The notes beneath the pieces are model-generated. The model made no database searches, was not told the origin of the DNA, and was given only the letters and a program-made list of their open reading frames with translations. A stretch of DNA of 40,099 bases from an uncultured Acholeplasmatales bacterium (GTDB lineage: Bacteria; Bacillota_I; Bacilli_A; Acholeplasmatales; Anaeroplasmataceae). The DNA is taken from positions 1-40,099 of the forward strand of contig CALUXR010000016.1 in NCBI GenBank assembly GCA_944324795.1, written 5' to 3'. How positions within the stretch are numbered: the stretch's first letter is position 1; each line of letters starts with the position of its first letter. The position numbers and the translations under genes are program-made. Below are positions 1-8,124 of this stretch, piece by piece.

Positions 1-117
1 AAAAAAGATGTAGACAACATTTTGAATGTCGAGTTTGATATATCTTAACAACCGAAAAAACGGTAAGATCCCAAAGATAGGTATAATATTACTTTATTTT
101 CTTTTTGTCAACGTTTT

Positions 118-480
118 TTACATAAGATCTGACAAATCATTATTACCAATATTCTCATCTAACGCTCTAATGGCTTCATCTAAAAGATTTTTTTCAAATA
201 ATTTAGTAGTTAATCCTACATATGCATCAGAATTGATAATTAATTGAACTTCAATATTTCTTTTATTTTTAATTACATAAACAGTTAAGGTTACAAACAT
301 AGTATTATAATTTTTATTAAATACCATACTACCTATTAATAAACCATGTTTTCTTTGTAATGTTATAGGTTCTTCTCTAACAAGTCTAATAAAAGGTATC
401 ATATTACAAAAAGACTCTTTAATTATTTGATAAACTCTAGAATATTCTAAACCGGGATATTTAATAGTAAATTTTTTCAT
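118..480 (-). CDS. Hypothetical protein, small soluble alpha/beta protein
   Basis: A 120-residue protein that I do not recognise. It has no signal peptide, membrane segment or cysteine motif beyond one Cys. The central part (about residues 45-90) reads as alternating beta strands (GLLIGSMVFN, MFVTLTVYVI, NIEVQLIINS) followed by a C-terminal helix (EKNLLDEAIRALDENIG), which suggests a compact single domain. Upstream (481-571) is very AT-rich and only a weak AGG-type ribosome binding site precedes the ATG. It lies downstream of another unknown gene on the same strand with a 91-base gap. No function is proposed. Confidence 0.7.
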   Translation of the reverse strand: MKKFTIKYPGLEYSRVYQIIKESFCNMIPFIRLVREEPITLQRKHGLLIGSMVFNKNYNTMFVTLTVYVIKNKRNIEVQLIINSDAYVGLTTKLFEKNLLDEAIRALDENIGNNDLSDLM

Positions 481-571
481 ATAAACCTAAATTAAAATGA
501 ATATTATCATAAATTACTTTTATATATTTATAAGTTAATTATAATACATTTTTAATAATTAAGAAAAACAA

Positions 572-1225
572 TTAAATACTTTTATTTATTATATTAATTA
601 ATTCTTTATTATCTTTAATTAATATATTATTTAATACTTTACTTTTTATATATCTTTTATATTCTTTTATAAAATTAGCTAAATTCTCTTTAGCACACTT
701 ATTTATTAAATATAAATTAATAGCTATTAATCTTGAAAAGAAATTTGTATTAATAATTTCATCATAATCTAATACATTTCTATAATCACAATCAACTTCA
801 TCATAATTTATATCATCATAATATCTACAAACTATTTTTAAATCTAAAAGTTTTAAAGCTAAAGGATAGGCTTCTTTATCTAAATTACGATATATTAATA
901 TTTCTAAATTGTTTACTATATCAGCAAATTCTATTAATAAATCATCATTATTAAAACTTTCATAATCATAATCCTCTCCACCTATACCACAATATCCGGC
1001 AAATTTTTCTAAATAATTAAAGTTTAATTCATCATTTTCACTTTTGTTAATAAATTCTTTGATTTTTAAAATAATATCTTTTGTATTAACATCAATATTT
1101 AAAATAAATTTATTATAACTTTTTATTATATCTTCATCTTTCGCTTTTAATAAAAGATCATAATACATTTGATATTTATTATTAGATTTTTTAAATTCAT
1201 TTAATAATATTTCTTTATAATTCAT
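572..1225 (-). CDS. Hypothetical acidic, mostly helical protein
   Basis: A 217-residue protein not recognised as a known family. It is rich in Asn, Asp, Glu, Ile, Leu and Tyr and reads as a run of amphipathic helices, with an acidic stretch near residues 80-100 (GIGGEDYDYESFNNDD). It has no signal peptide or membrane segment. The start codon lies only about 10 bases after the U tract of the htpG terminator and the site TTAGGT forms its ribosome binding site. I see no separate promoter, so expression probably depends on terminator read-through from htpG or on an undetected promoter inside htpG. Confidence 0.7.
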   Translation of the reverse strand: MNYKEILLNEFKKSNNKYQMYYDLLLKAKDEDIIKSYNKFILNIDVNTKDIILKIKEFINKSENDELNFNYLEKFAGYCGIGGEDYDYESFNNDDLLIEFADIVNNLEILIYRNLDKEAYPLALKLLDLKIVCRYYDDINYDEVDCDYRNVLDYDEIINTNFFSRLIAINLYLINKCAKENLANFIKEYKRYIKSKVLNNILIKDNKELINIINKSI

Positions 1226-1233
1226 ATAATTAC

Positions 1234-1262
1234 CTAAAAAAATAAGGAGGTACCTCCTTATT
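1234..1262 (-). terminator. Rho-independent terminator of htpG
   Basis: A perfect 22-base palindrome at 1241-1262 (AATAAGGAGG and its complement) is followed on the minus strand by a run of T. It overlaps the htpG stop codon. Confidence 0.85.
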
Positions 1263-3141
1263 TCAATAATAATTCAATTGCTTTATTAGCAAAATTAACT
1301 GGGTCTTTAGGTTGTAATCCTTCAATAATTAAAGCATCATCAAGTAAAAATTTAGCATAGTCAGCTAATTTATCTTTATCATTTTGATAAATTTCTTGTA
1401 ATTTTGTAAATATTTTATGATTTGGATTAATTTCAAGAATTTTTTCTGCTTTAGCCATACCATCTTGTGCAGCTAATACTTTTTCCATTTCAATTGAAAT
1501 ACCACCTTTAGCAGATAAACATACAGCACCATCTACTAAGCGTTTTGATAATATAACATCGCTAACATCATCTTTTAATGTTTCTTTTAAAGCTTCTAAT
1601 AAATCTTTATTATTTTCTTTTACTTCATCTAATTTTTTATTTTCTTCTTCATCTAATAAGTCAAGTTCGCCTTGAGTTATTGATTTAAATTCAACTTTAT
1701 CATAATCATGCATTACTTGAAGCATAAATTCATCTACATCATCATTTAATAATAAAACATCATAACCTTTATTTTTTAATAAAGTCATTTGTGGTAAATT
1801 TAAAGCTTGTTCTTTAGTCTTTAAAGCTACATAATAAATATTTTTTTGACCTTCTGGCATTTTTTCTTTATATTCTTTTAAAGTTATAAATTTATCTTCA
1901 TTTAAAGAATGTAATATTATTAAATCTTGTAATGATTCTTTTCTAGCTCCATAATTTTCATATAAGCCATATTTTAAAGCTCTACCATAATCTTTAAAGA
2001 ATTCTTCATATTTATTACGATCATTTTTTAACATTTTAGCAAGTTCTTGTAATATTTTCTTTTCAACATTACTTGCAATCTTTTTAATTTGTCTATCTTC
2101 TTGTAATAATTCACGACTAATATTTAAAGGAAGATCGGCACTATCAACTAAGCCTTTAACGAAATATAAATAATCAGGGATTAAATCCTTGCATTTATCT
2201 AAAATGAATACACCTTTAGTATATAATTGTAAGCCTCTTTCATCACGATCATTATATACATTAAACATAGGTTTACGTGGTATAAATAATAATGCATTAT
2301 ATGTTATTAATCCTTCAACACTAACAAAGATTGCAGATAGAGGGTCTTGATAATCAACAAATTTTTGTTTATAGAAGTTATTTAATTCTTCATCAGTTAC
2401 ATCTTTACGATTCTTTTTCCATAAAGGAATCATTGAATTGATTGTTTCAAGTTCAAGGTGGGTACTTTCTTTATCCTCTTTTCCTTCTTCAACCTTATCA
2501 TATTTAGTAACCCAAGTTTTAATAGGATATCTTATATAATCACTATATTTTCTAATTAAATCTTTAATTTGATACTCATCTAAGAATTCACTATATTTTT
2601 CATCTTCTGTATCTTCTCTTAAATATAAAACAATTTTAGTACCATCAATAAGTTCATCACTAGATGAAATTGTATAACTGTCAAGACCTTCACTAGAAAA
2701 TAGATAAGTCTCATTTGTATTAACTTTATGAGATAAAACTTCTACTTTGCTAGCTACCATAAAGGCACTATAAAAACCAACCCCAAATTGACCAATAATA
2801 TCAGATGTGTTAGCTTTATCACCTAATTGTTCTAAAAATTCTTTTGAACCACTTTTAGCAATAGTACCTAAATTATTTTCAAGTTCTTCCTTATTCATAC
2901 CAATACCATTATCACTAATAGTTAAAGTTCTATTTGTTTTATCAGCTTCAACTAATATTTGATAATCAGGATTTATTATACTCTGGTCAGTTAAACTTAA
3001 AAATTTACGTTTATCAATAGCATCACTCGCATTAGAAATCAATTCTCTTAAAAATATTTCTTTATGAGTATAGATACTATGAATCATCATATCTAATAAT
3101 TTTTTAGTTTCTGTTTTAAATTCTTTTGTTTCGCTACTCAT
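1258..3141 (-). CDS. htpG: Molecular chaperone HtpG (Hsp90 family)
   Basis: An ATP-dependent Hsp90-type cytosolic chaperone of 627 residues, normal for bacterial HtpG. The N-terminal GHKL ATPase domain shows RELISNASDA (catalytic Glu and nucleotide-contacting Asn), DNGIGM, the GTIAKSG lid segment and GQFGVGFYSAF. The middle domain carries the client/ATP-contacting stretch NISRELLQED, and a C-terminal dimerisation domain follows. The longest frame starts at 3150 (MIKMSSE), but the AAAGGA site is only about 2 bases from that ATG and about 10 from the one at 3141, so I take 3141. It diverges from hslO around a CIRCE-like operator that overlaps its own promoter, so HrcA control is likely. It is followed by a strong terminator. 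Confidence 0.97.
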   Translation of the reverse strand: MSSETKEFKTETKKLLDMMIHSIYTHKEIFLRELISNASDAIDKRKFLSLTDQSIINPDYQILVEADKTNRTLTISDNGIGMNKEELENNLGTIAKSGSKEFLEQLGDKANTSDIIGQFGVGFYSAFMVASKVEVLSHKVNTNETYLFSSEGLDSYTISSSDELIDGTKIVLYLREDTEDEKYSEFLDEYQIKDLIRKYSDYIRYPIKTWVTKYDKVEEGKEDKESTHLELETINSMIPLWKKNRKDVTDEELNNFYKQKFVDYQDPLSAIFVSVEGLITYNALLFIPRKPMFNVYNDRDERGLQLYTKGVFILDKCKDLIPDYLYFVKGLVDSADLPLNISRELLQEDRQIKKIASNVEKKILQELAKMLKNDRNKYEEFFKDYGRALKYGLYENYGARKESLQDLIILHSLNEDKFITLKEYKEKMPEGQKNIYYVALKTKEQALNLPQMTLLKNKGYDVLLLNDDVDEFMLQVMHDYDKVEFKSITQGELDLLDEEENKKLDEVKENNKDLLEALKETLKDDVSDVILSKRLVDGAVCLSAKGGISIEMEKVLAAQDGMAKAEKILEINPNHKIFTKLQEIYQNDKDKLADYAKFLLDDALIIEGLQPKDPVNFANKAIELLLK

Positions 3142-3168
3142 TTTAATCATTTCCTTTCAACAATACGT

Positions 3169-3197
3169 ATTATAATTCTTTTAATTAGCACTGTCAA
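3169..3197 (-). promoter_or_regulatory. htpG promoter, sigma-A type
   Basis: On the minus strand TTGACA (3197-3192), a 17-base spacer and TATAAT (3174-3169): a perfect consensus. The -35 box lies inside the CIRCE-like operator, so a bound repressor would block RNA polymerase. Confidence 0.9.
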
Positions 3198-3211
3198 TAT
3201 TAAAGTGCCAA
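3185..3211. promoter_or_regulatory. CIRCE-like HrcA operator shared by htpG and hslO
   Basis: The pattern is TTAGCACTG, nine bases, AAGTGCCAA. The CIRCE consensus is TTAGCACTC-N9-GAGTGCTAA; the left arm matches 8 of 9 and the right arm 7 of 9, with the exact spacer length. It covers the htpG -35 box and ends five bases before the hslO -35 box. HrcA itself is not in the window. Confidence 0.8.
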
Positions 3212-3216
3212 TTATC

Positions 3217-3244
3217 TTGACTAATATAATAATTATGATATAAT
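3217..3244 (+). promoter_or_regulatory. hslO promoter, sigma-A type
   Basis: TTGACT (3217-3222), a 16-base spacer and TATAAT (3239-3244) on the plus strand, just downstream of the CIRCE-like element and 16 bases before the hslO start codon. Confidence 0.85.
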
Positions 3245-3260
3245 TCATACGGTGATTTAG

Positions 3261-4118
3261 ATGAAAGATTTATTAAATATCGCAACTGCTTATAATGATA
3301 AAATTAGAATTTATGCTTGTAATACCACAAATATTGTAAAACACGCCAAAGAAATATTTAATTTATGGCCTACCTCTTGTGCGGCTCTTGGTAGGACTTT
3401 AACTATTGCTTGCATAATGGCAGAGATGGAAAAAATGGATTCAAAAATAACTATTAAAATAGAAGGCGATGGTCCTATTAAAAATATTGTTGTCGTTGCT
3501 AAAAAAGGCGAAGTTAAAGGATTTTGTTATAATCCTGGTGTCTATTTATCAAATAATAATGGTAAATTATTAGTTGGAGAAGCAATAGGAAATGGCTATT
3601 TAACTGTTATTAAAGATTATGGTCTAAAAGAACCGTTTACTTCAACCGTTAGTTTACAAACTGGAGAAATAGGCGAGGATTTTGCCTATTATTTTAACCA
3701 AAGTGAACAAACTAATACTGCAGTAGCCTTAGGGGTTTTATTTGATAAAGAAGGCAATGTAACTGATGCTGGTGGTTATGTAATTCAAGTTATGCCAAAT
3801 TGTCCTATAGATATAATTGAAAAATTAGAAGAAATATTAAAAAATATTAAACCTATTTCTACTTTATTAAATGAAGGTAAAAACATTAAAGATATTATTT
3901 CTATATTAAGTCCAAATGATTATAAGATACTTGCTGAAAGAGAAATTAATTATGTTTGTGATTGTTCAAAAGAACGTTTTTTAGCTGGTATTAAAACACT
4001 TGGTAATGCTGAAATAAATGAACTTATTAATAGTAAGGAAGATATTTCTGTAACTTGTAATTTTTGTAATAAGACTTATAATTTTAGTAAAGATGATTTA
4101 AAAAATTTAATAGATTAA
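3261..4118 (+). CDS. hslO: Redox-regulated chaperone Hsp33
   Basis: Hsp33 is a holdase activated by oxidation and unfolding. This protein has 285 residues, typical of the family. The C-terminal zinc switch is intact: CDC (in YVCDCSKERF) and CNFC supply the four zinc-binding, redox-sensitive cysteines. The N-terminal body shows family patterns such as GDGPIKNIVV and GEIGEDFAYYFNQSEQ. The ATG follows GGTGAT at close spacing. It is one of only two confident plus-strand genes and sits divergent from htpG with a shared CIRCE-like site, so the oxidative and heat chaperones are probably induced together. Confidence 0.96.
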   Translation: MKDLLNIATAYNDKIRIYACNTTNIVKHAKEIFNLWPTSCAALGRTLTIACIMAEMEKMDSKITIKIEGDGPIKNIVVVAKKGEVKGFCYNPGVYLSNNNGKLLVGEAIGNGYLTVIKDYGLKEPFTSTVSLQTGEIGEDFAYYFNQSEQTNTAVALGVLFDKEGNVTDAGGYVIQVMPNCPIDIIEKLEEILKNIKPISTLLNEGKNIKDIISILSPNDYKILAEREINYVCDCSKERFLAGIKTLGNAEINELINSKEDISVTCNFCNKTYNFSKDDLKNLID

Positions 4119-4122
4119 TACA

Positions 4123-4160
4123 ATAAGGAGGAAGCAAATAAACTTCCTCCTTATATTTTT
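4123..4160 (+). terminator. Terminator of hslO, between convergent genes
   Basis: A perfect 12-base-pair stem (4123-4134 with 4143-4154), an 8-base loop and then ATTTTT. The hairpin overlaps the end of the convergent phosphoesterase gene and may also slow minus-strand transcription, though the minus-strand U tract is poor. Confidence 0.85.
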
Positions 4161-4597
4161 ACTTTTATTATTTTATCTTTATTAACTAAATATATTTCAT
4201 TATCTATAATATAAGCATATTCATTATTCTTAAAAGCGCCCGGGTTAATATAAATAGTATTTTCTACTTTAAAACAAATTTGTTTATGAGTATGACCAAA
4301 TAAAACTAAATCATATTTATTAACTGTATTTTGAATTAAATCATCATAACTATATTTTGTATTATATAAATTAGAATGTGTAATAAATATATTTAAATTT
4401 GCTAATTTTAATTTTAGATATATTGGATATTCATTATAATCACAATTTCCTTTTACATAATATAAATTTGGATAAAGTTTAAAATAATCTAAATCGCTAT
4501 TTTTAAGATCACCACAATGAATAATATAATCATAATCATCTAAAGGTAATTTGGTTATACTATTGTTGTGACTGTCCGAGCATATTAAGAGCTTCAT
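4151..4597 (-). CDS. YfcE/MJ0936-type metallophosphoesterase
   Basis: A small calcineurin-like phosphodiesterase of 148 residues. The dinuclear metal-binding motifs appear in the family order: DSHNN near the N-terminus, HCGD, KGNCD, an HS dyad in the middle, then GHTH and NPGA. These are the hallmarks of the YfcE/MJ0936/VPS29-like group, which cleaves phosphodiesters in vitro; the physiological substrate is usually unknown. It begins inside the 3' end of the MATE gene (38-base overlap), with an AAGGAG site about 11 bases upstream of the ATG, so the two are co-transcribed. Confidence 0.9.
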   Translation of the reverse strand: MKLLICSDSHNNSITKLPLDDYDYIIHCGDLKNSDLDYFKLYPNLYYVKGNCDYNEYPIYLKLKLANLNIFITHSNLYNTKYSYDDLIQNTVNKYDLVLFGHTHKQICFKVENTIYINPGAFKNNEYAYIIDNEIYLVNKDKIIKVKI

Positions 4598-6029
4598 TAT
4601 TTCTACTTCTCCTTAAGAATATAATATAACCTAAAACAAGAGGGATACAAGCAAATGTCCATGAAACAATATCAGCTGCACAAGTCATAATATAGGCCCC
4701 GTCACTTGCAAGTCTTGTAATTGGTGCCCCATTAATTAACTCTGGGAAGAAAAGACAAACAACAGTTCTAGCAATAAGTTCACCAACACCGGCTAAAAAT
4801 GGGAATAATGGTTTTTCTACACCTTGTAAACAATTTCTTAAAATGAATAAAACACCTAGTACCGGATAAGCTGGTAAAACTGTTATTAAATAATAATTAC
4901 CATATTTAATTGTTAAATCATTTATTTTATCTTTAGATAAGAAAATATATAAATATGCTCCATTAATAGTTAATAATAAACCAATTCCTGCAAAAATGAC
5001 ATACATAATAAGCATTATAAGGAAAGATTGTTTAATACCACTTTTTAACCTTTTATAGTCATTAGCTCCTAAATTTTGACCACAATATGATAGCATAGCT
5101 GTTCCTAAGGCATTAAATGGCGTCATCAAGAAGTTATTTAATTTACAAGCTGCACCATAGCCAAGTTGTGATTCGTTGGCTAAAGTACCATCAGGTAAAA
5201 TATCAAATTTAATTGTTGTAGCTTGCATAACTATTAGACCAACTGCTAAAATTGAAAATTGAAAAGCTAAAGGTAAGCCTAATACTAAATGTTTTTTAAT
5301 ATAACCTTTAGGTAATTTAAAATCTTCTTTTTTAAAACGATATTCTTTAAGCTTAATAAAAATATATAAAAAACAACCGATAGCTGAAATTGCTTGAGCT
5401 AAAACTGTCGCGATTGCAGCTCCTTCTACTTCCATATTTAATGGTCCAATAAATAATAAATCTAGAACAATATTTAGAATTGTTGAAAATATTAAAAATA
5501 ATAATGGCGTTACACTATTACCTAAACTTCTTAAAAACGAACAAGCTAAATTATAAAATACTTGAGCAATTGTTCCTAGAAAAATTATAAAAGTATAAAT
5601 ATAAGCAGCATCATAAATTTCTTTATTTTTACTTTCTTCAACGCCAATAAAATTAAGCAATAAATCGATTGATAATATTGCTATAACGGTTAATATGACA
5701 CTAATGATAAATGATAAAATCATTTGAACAAGTAAGCTTTGTCTAGCACCCTTAATATCGTTTTGACCTATTTTACTAGCAGAAACAACACTAAAACCAG
5801 CCGTACAACCAAACGCAAACTGTAATACTATAAAGGTTATATTGCTAGTATTATTAACACCAGCTACTTGATTAGCATTTAAAAATTGACCACATATTGC
5901 CGCATCTGATATCGTATATATTTGTTGAAATAGATATGACAATAAGATAGGAATTGCAAAAATAACAATAACTTGCCAAATAACACCCTTTGTTAAATCA
6001 ACTGAACCAAATAATTTTTTTAACATATT
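4560..6029 (-). CDS. MATE family multidrug/cation exporter
   Basis: An inner-membrane antiporter of 489 residues with about twelve hydrophobic segments. The N-terminal region (LTKGVIWQVIVIFAIPILLS, then FQQIYTISDAAICGQF) has the typical MATE pattern of a short amphipathic lead followed by TM1 and the D-x-x-x-x-G-Q segment. The second half repeats the fold (KKHLVLGLPLAFQFS). It most resembles the NorM/DinF group; transport substrate and coupling ion cannot be read from sequence. The longest frame starts at a GTG at 6038, but that GTG is part of the ribosome binding site GGTGAG, so the ATG at 6029 is preferred. Confidence 0.92.
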   Translation of the reverse strand, partial: NMLKKLFGSVDLTKGVIWQVIVIFAIPILLSYLFQQIYTISDAAICGQFLNANQVAGVNNTSNITFIVLQFAFGCTAGFSVVSASKIGQNDIKGARQSLLVQMILSFIISVILTVIAILSIDLLLNFIGVEESKNKEIYDAAYIYTFIIFLGTIAQVFYNLACSFLRSLGNSVTPLLFLIFSTILNIVLDLLFIGPLNMEVEGAAIATVLAQAISAIGCFLYIFIKLKEYRFKKEDFKLPKGYIKKHLVLGLPLAFQFSILAVGLIVMQATTIKFDILPDGTLANESQLGYGAACKLNNFLMTPFNALGTAMLSYCGQNLGANDYKRLKSGIKQSFLIMLIMYVIFAGIGLLLTINGAYLYIFLSKDKINDLTIKYGNYYLITVLPAYPVLGVLFILRNCLQGVEKPLFPFLAGVGELIARTVVCLFFPELINGAPITRLASDGAYIMTCAADIVSWTFACIPLVLGYIIFLRRSRNNEALNMLGQSQQ

Positions 6030-6033
6030 TCTC

Positions 6034-6065
6034 ACCAAATAAAAATAGAGTTAAAAACTCTATTT
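6034..6065 (-). terminator. Terminator after yqeY
   Basis: A perfect 10-base-pair stem (6043-6052 with 6056-6065) and a 3-base loop, followed on the minus strand by a T-rich tract. It overlaps the yqeY stop and leaves only a few bases before the MATE ribosome binding site, so the MATE gene may rely on partial read-through. Confidence 0.75.
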
Positions 6066-6488
6066 AATCTCCTTAGCTATTTTAGATACCAAACCCATAT
6101 TACATTTACCTTGATAATTAGTCTTAAAATATTTCATAACATTTGGTAAACTTTTATCTTCTAAGTCGTTTATTAAATTTTTAATTTCTTCTTCACTTAA
6201 TTGTTTTGGCATATAATTATTAATAATTTCTTTTTGTGCTTTTAAATTATTAACACGTTCAATATAATTATCACCAGCATTACTAAATGATAAGATTTCT
6301 TCATCTAATTCTTTAATAGTTTTTTCAATGATTTTTATAACATCTTCATCTGTTAAAATACCATTACTATCTTTTTCTACTTTTTTATATTTACATTTTG
6401 AAATTATACTTGACAAAATATCTTTTTTAACTATATCACGTGCTTTATAAGCAGCAATATAATCCTTATTTAAATCATCAAATAGCAT
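6060..6488 (-). CDS. yqeY: GatB/YqeY-domain protein
   Basis: A 142-residue protein matching the stand-alone YqeY family, which resembles the tRNA-binding tail domain of GatB. Characteristic stretches are LFDDLNKDYIAAYKARD, an acidic helical middle, and NYMPKQLSEEEI before the C-terminal GKCNMGLVSKIAKEI. The family is presumed to interact with tRNA or aminoacyl-tRNA, but its role is not settled. It starts one base after the hydrogenase gene ends, so they form an operon, and it is followed by a terminator. Confidence 0.92.
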   Translation of the reverse strand: MLFDDLNKDYIAAYKARDIVKKDILSSIISKCKYKKVEKDSNGILTDEDVIKIIEKTIKELDEEILSFSNAGDNYIERVNNLKAQKEIINNYMPKQLSEEEIKNLINDLEDKSLPNVMKYFKTNYQGKCNMGLVSKIAKEIK

Positions 6489-6489
6489 T

Positions 6490-8019
6490 TTAAACGCCTC
6501 TTTCTTCTAATTCCTCTAGTCTATCTGAATATACACTTTCTAAAGAATTCTTAAGTGGTGTTTCTCTTTGTGATACACCAACTAAAGCTTTTGTCTTAGT
6601 AGGTTGAGTTATAGTTCCTGCCCCAGAAGCACAACCATAAGGACAAGCCATACCTTCTAATAAATAACCATCATATTTTCCTTTTTTAGCATCTTCAAGC
6701 ATAGCTTTACAATTTCTTAATCCTTGGGTAGCTTTCACTTTAATTTCTCTTTCTGGAGCCATTTTTTTACATACATTTACAACAGCTTGAGCTACTCCAC
6801 CAGCTACAGCGAAACCTCTACCATCAGCAGTTGTTTCATTCTTAAGTGGTTTTGATTCTAATGTATTGAAATCAACTTCTTTAGCTTCAAATAAACCCAT
6901 CAATTCTTCAAAAGTTAAAACAAAATCAACATCAGAACGAACTGCTTTTCTACTTGCTTCAAGTTTTTTAGCAGAACATGGTCCTACAAAGACAATCTTA
7001 CAATTTGGATGTTCTTTTTTAACAAAACGAGCAGTTAAAACCATTGGTGTTAAAGCCATTGAAATATTATCTTTAAATTCAGGGAAAACAGTTTTAGCCA
7101 TCACAGACCAACTAGGACAGCATGATGTTCCCATAAATTTGATTTTATTAGGTACTTCTTCTAAAAAATCTTTAGCTTCTTCAATCGTACATAAATCAGC
7201 ACCAATAGAAACTTCGTAGACACCGGCAAAGCCAAGTTTACTCATCGCATCATCAATTGTTTTTAAATTTACTTTAGGACCAAATTGACCAACAAATGAA
7301 GGTGCCATAATTGCATAAACTGGAGTATCTGATTTAATTGATTGAATAACTTGGAAAATTTGTGATTTATCAGCAATAGCTCCAAATGGACAATTAACTA
7401 AACACATTCCACATGAAACACATTTATCATAATTGATTTTAGCTTTACCATATTCATCAGATTCAATAGCATCCATACCACATGCTTTTTGACATGGTCT
7501 TTCTCTATGAATAATAGCACCATAAGGACAAACATCCTTACATCTACCACATTTAATACATAAATCTTGATTGATATGACTTCTACCATTAACAATACTT
7601 ATCGCATTTTTAGGACAAACATTACGGCAAGGGTTAGCAAGACAGCCTACACAAACATCAGACACATAATATGAATCTGTAGGACAAGCATTACAAGCAA
7701 AATCAATAATATTAATAAGGGGTGGTTCGTAAAATCTTTTGGTAGTGATTGCTTCATCAATACCTTTAGAAATAGCACTATGTTCATCTGCACTTCTTAC
7801 AGGTAAACCAATTGCTAAACGTAATCTTTCAGCAACTATAGCTCTTTCTAAGAAAATTGATTCTCTATACTTAGCTTGGCCATTTCTTTTTGCCTCTGAG
7901 TTAAGTAATTGATAAGGTATTTCTTCAATTCTTTCATAATCGCCTTCATAAGCTAATTTAGCTACTTCTTTGAAGACACTTCTTCTTATTCTAACTAATG
8001 ATTCAAAACTATCAAACAT
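6490..8019 (-). CDS. Monomeric [FeFe] hydrogenase, group-B-like
   Basis: A 509-residue iron-sulfur protein that probably couples ferredoxin-level electrons to H2. The N-terminal half has several cysteine clusters: about residues 109-136 (CNAC, CVGC, CRNVCP), a ferredoxin pair CIKCGRCKDVCP (154-165) and CVSCGMCLVNCP (200-211). The C-terminal half has all three H-cluster motifs: TSCCPSW (298-304), VGPCSAKKLE (345-354) and EGMACPYGC (455-463), so the active-site cysteines are present. The wording of these motifs resembles group B rather than the classical group A enzymes. The maturases HydE, HydF and HydG are not in the window. The start has a good GGAGAT site; a possible -10 (TATAAT) lies at 8048-8043 with only a weak -35. 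It is co-transcribed with yqeY. Confidence 0.9.
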   Translation of the reverse strand: MFDSFESLVRIRRSVFKEVAKLAYEGDYERIEEIPYQLLNSEAKRNGQAKYRESIFLERAIVAERLRLAIGLPVRSADEHSAISKGIDEAITTKRFYEPPLINIIDFACNACPTDSYYVSDVCVGCLANPCRNVCPKNAISIVNGRSHINQDLCIKCGRCKDVCPYGAIIHRERPCQKACGMDAIESDEYGKAKINYDKCVSCGMCLVNCPFGAIADKSQIFQVIQSIKSDTPVYAIMAPSFVGQFGPKVNLKTIDDAMSKLGFAGVYEVSIGADLCTIEEAKDFLEEVPNKIKFMGTSCCPSWSVMAKTVFPEFKDNISMALTPMVLTARFVKKEHPNCKIVFVGPCSAKKLEASRKAVRSDVDFVLTFEELMGLFEAKEVDFNTLESKPLKNETTADGRGFAVAGGVAQAVVNVCKKMAPEREIKVKATQGLRNCKAMLEDAKKGKYDGYLLEGMACPYGCASGAGTITQPTKTKALVGVSQRETPLKNSLESVYSDRLEELEERGV

Positions 8020-8091
8020 TTTTTCATCTCCATCTCGTGCATATTATAAACTAAAAGCTAAATTTTTAAAAGAAAATTTTCAACTTTTATC

Positions 8092-8117
8092 TAAAAAAAT
8101 GCTCCAAAAAGGAGCAT
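8092..8117 (-). terminator. Terminator of the SPFH-NfeD operon
   Basis: Stem ATGCTCC/GGAGCAT (8099-8105 with 8111-8117) with a 5-base loop, followed on the minus strand by a run of seven T. Confidence 0.88.
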
Positions 8118-8124
8118 CTATTTA

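Noticed and set aside
26-247. Plus-strand frame of 73 codons at the left edge
   Set aside because: It overlaps the more protein-like minus-strand gene and has no ribosome binding site. The small hairpin at 51-64 (ACCG, six A, CGGT) has too short a stem and no U tract to call a terminator.
6866-7219. Plus-strand frame of 117 codons inside the hydrogenase gene
   Set aside because: It is the reverse-strand shadow of a gene with complete H-cluster motifs; no ribosome binding site or promoter.
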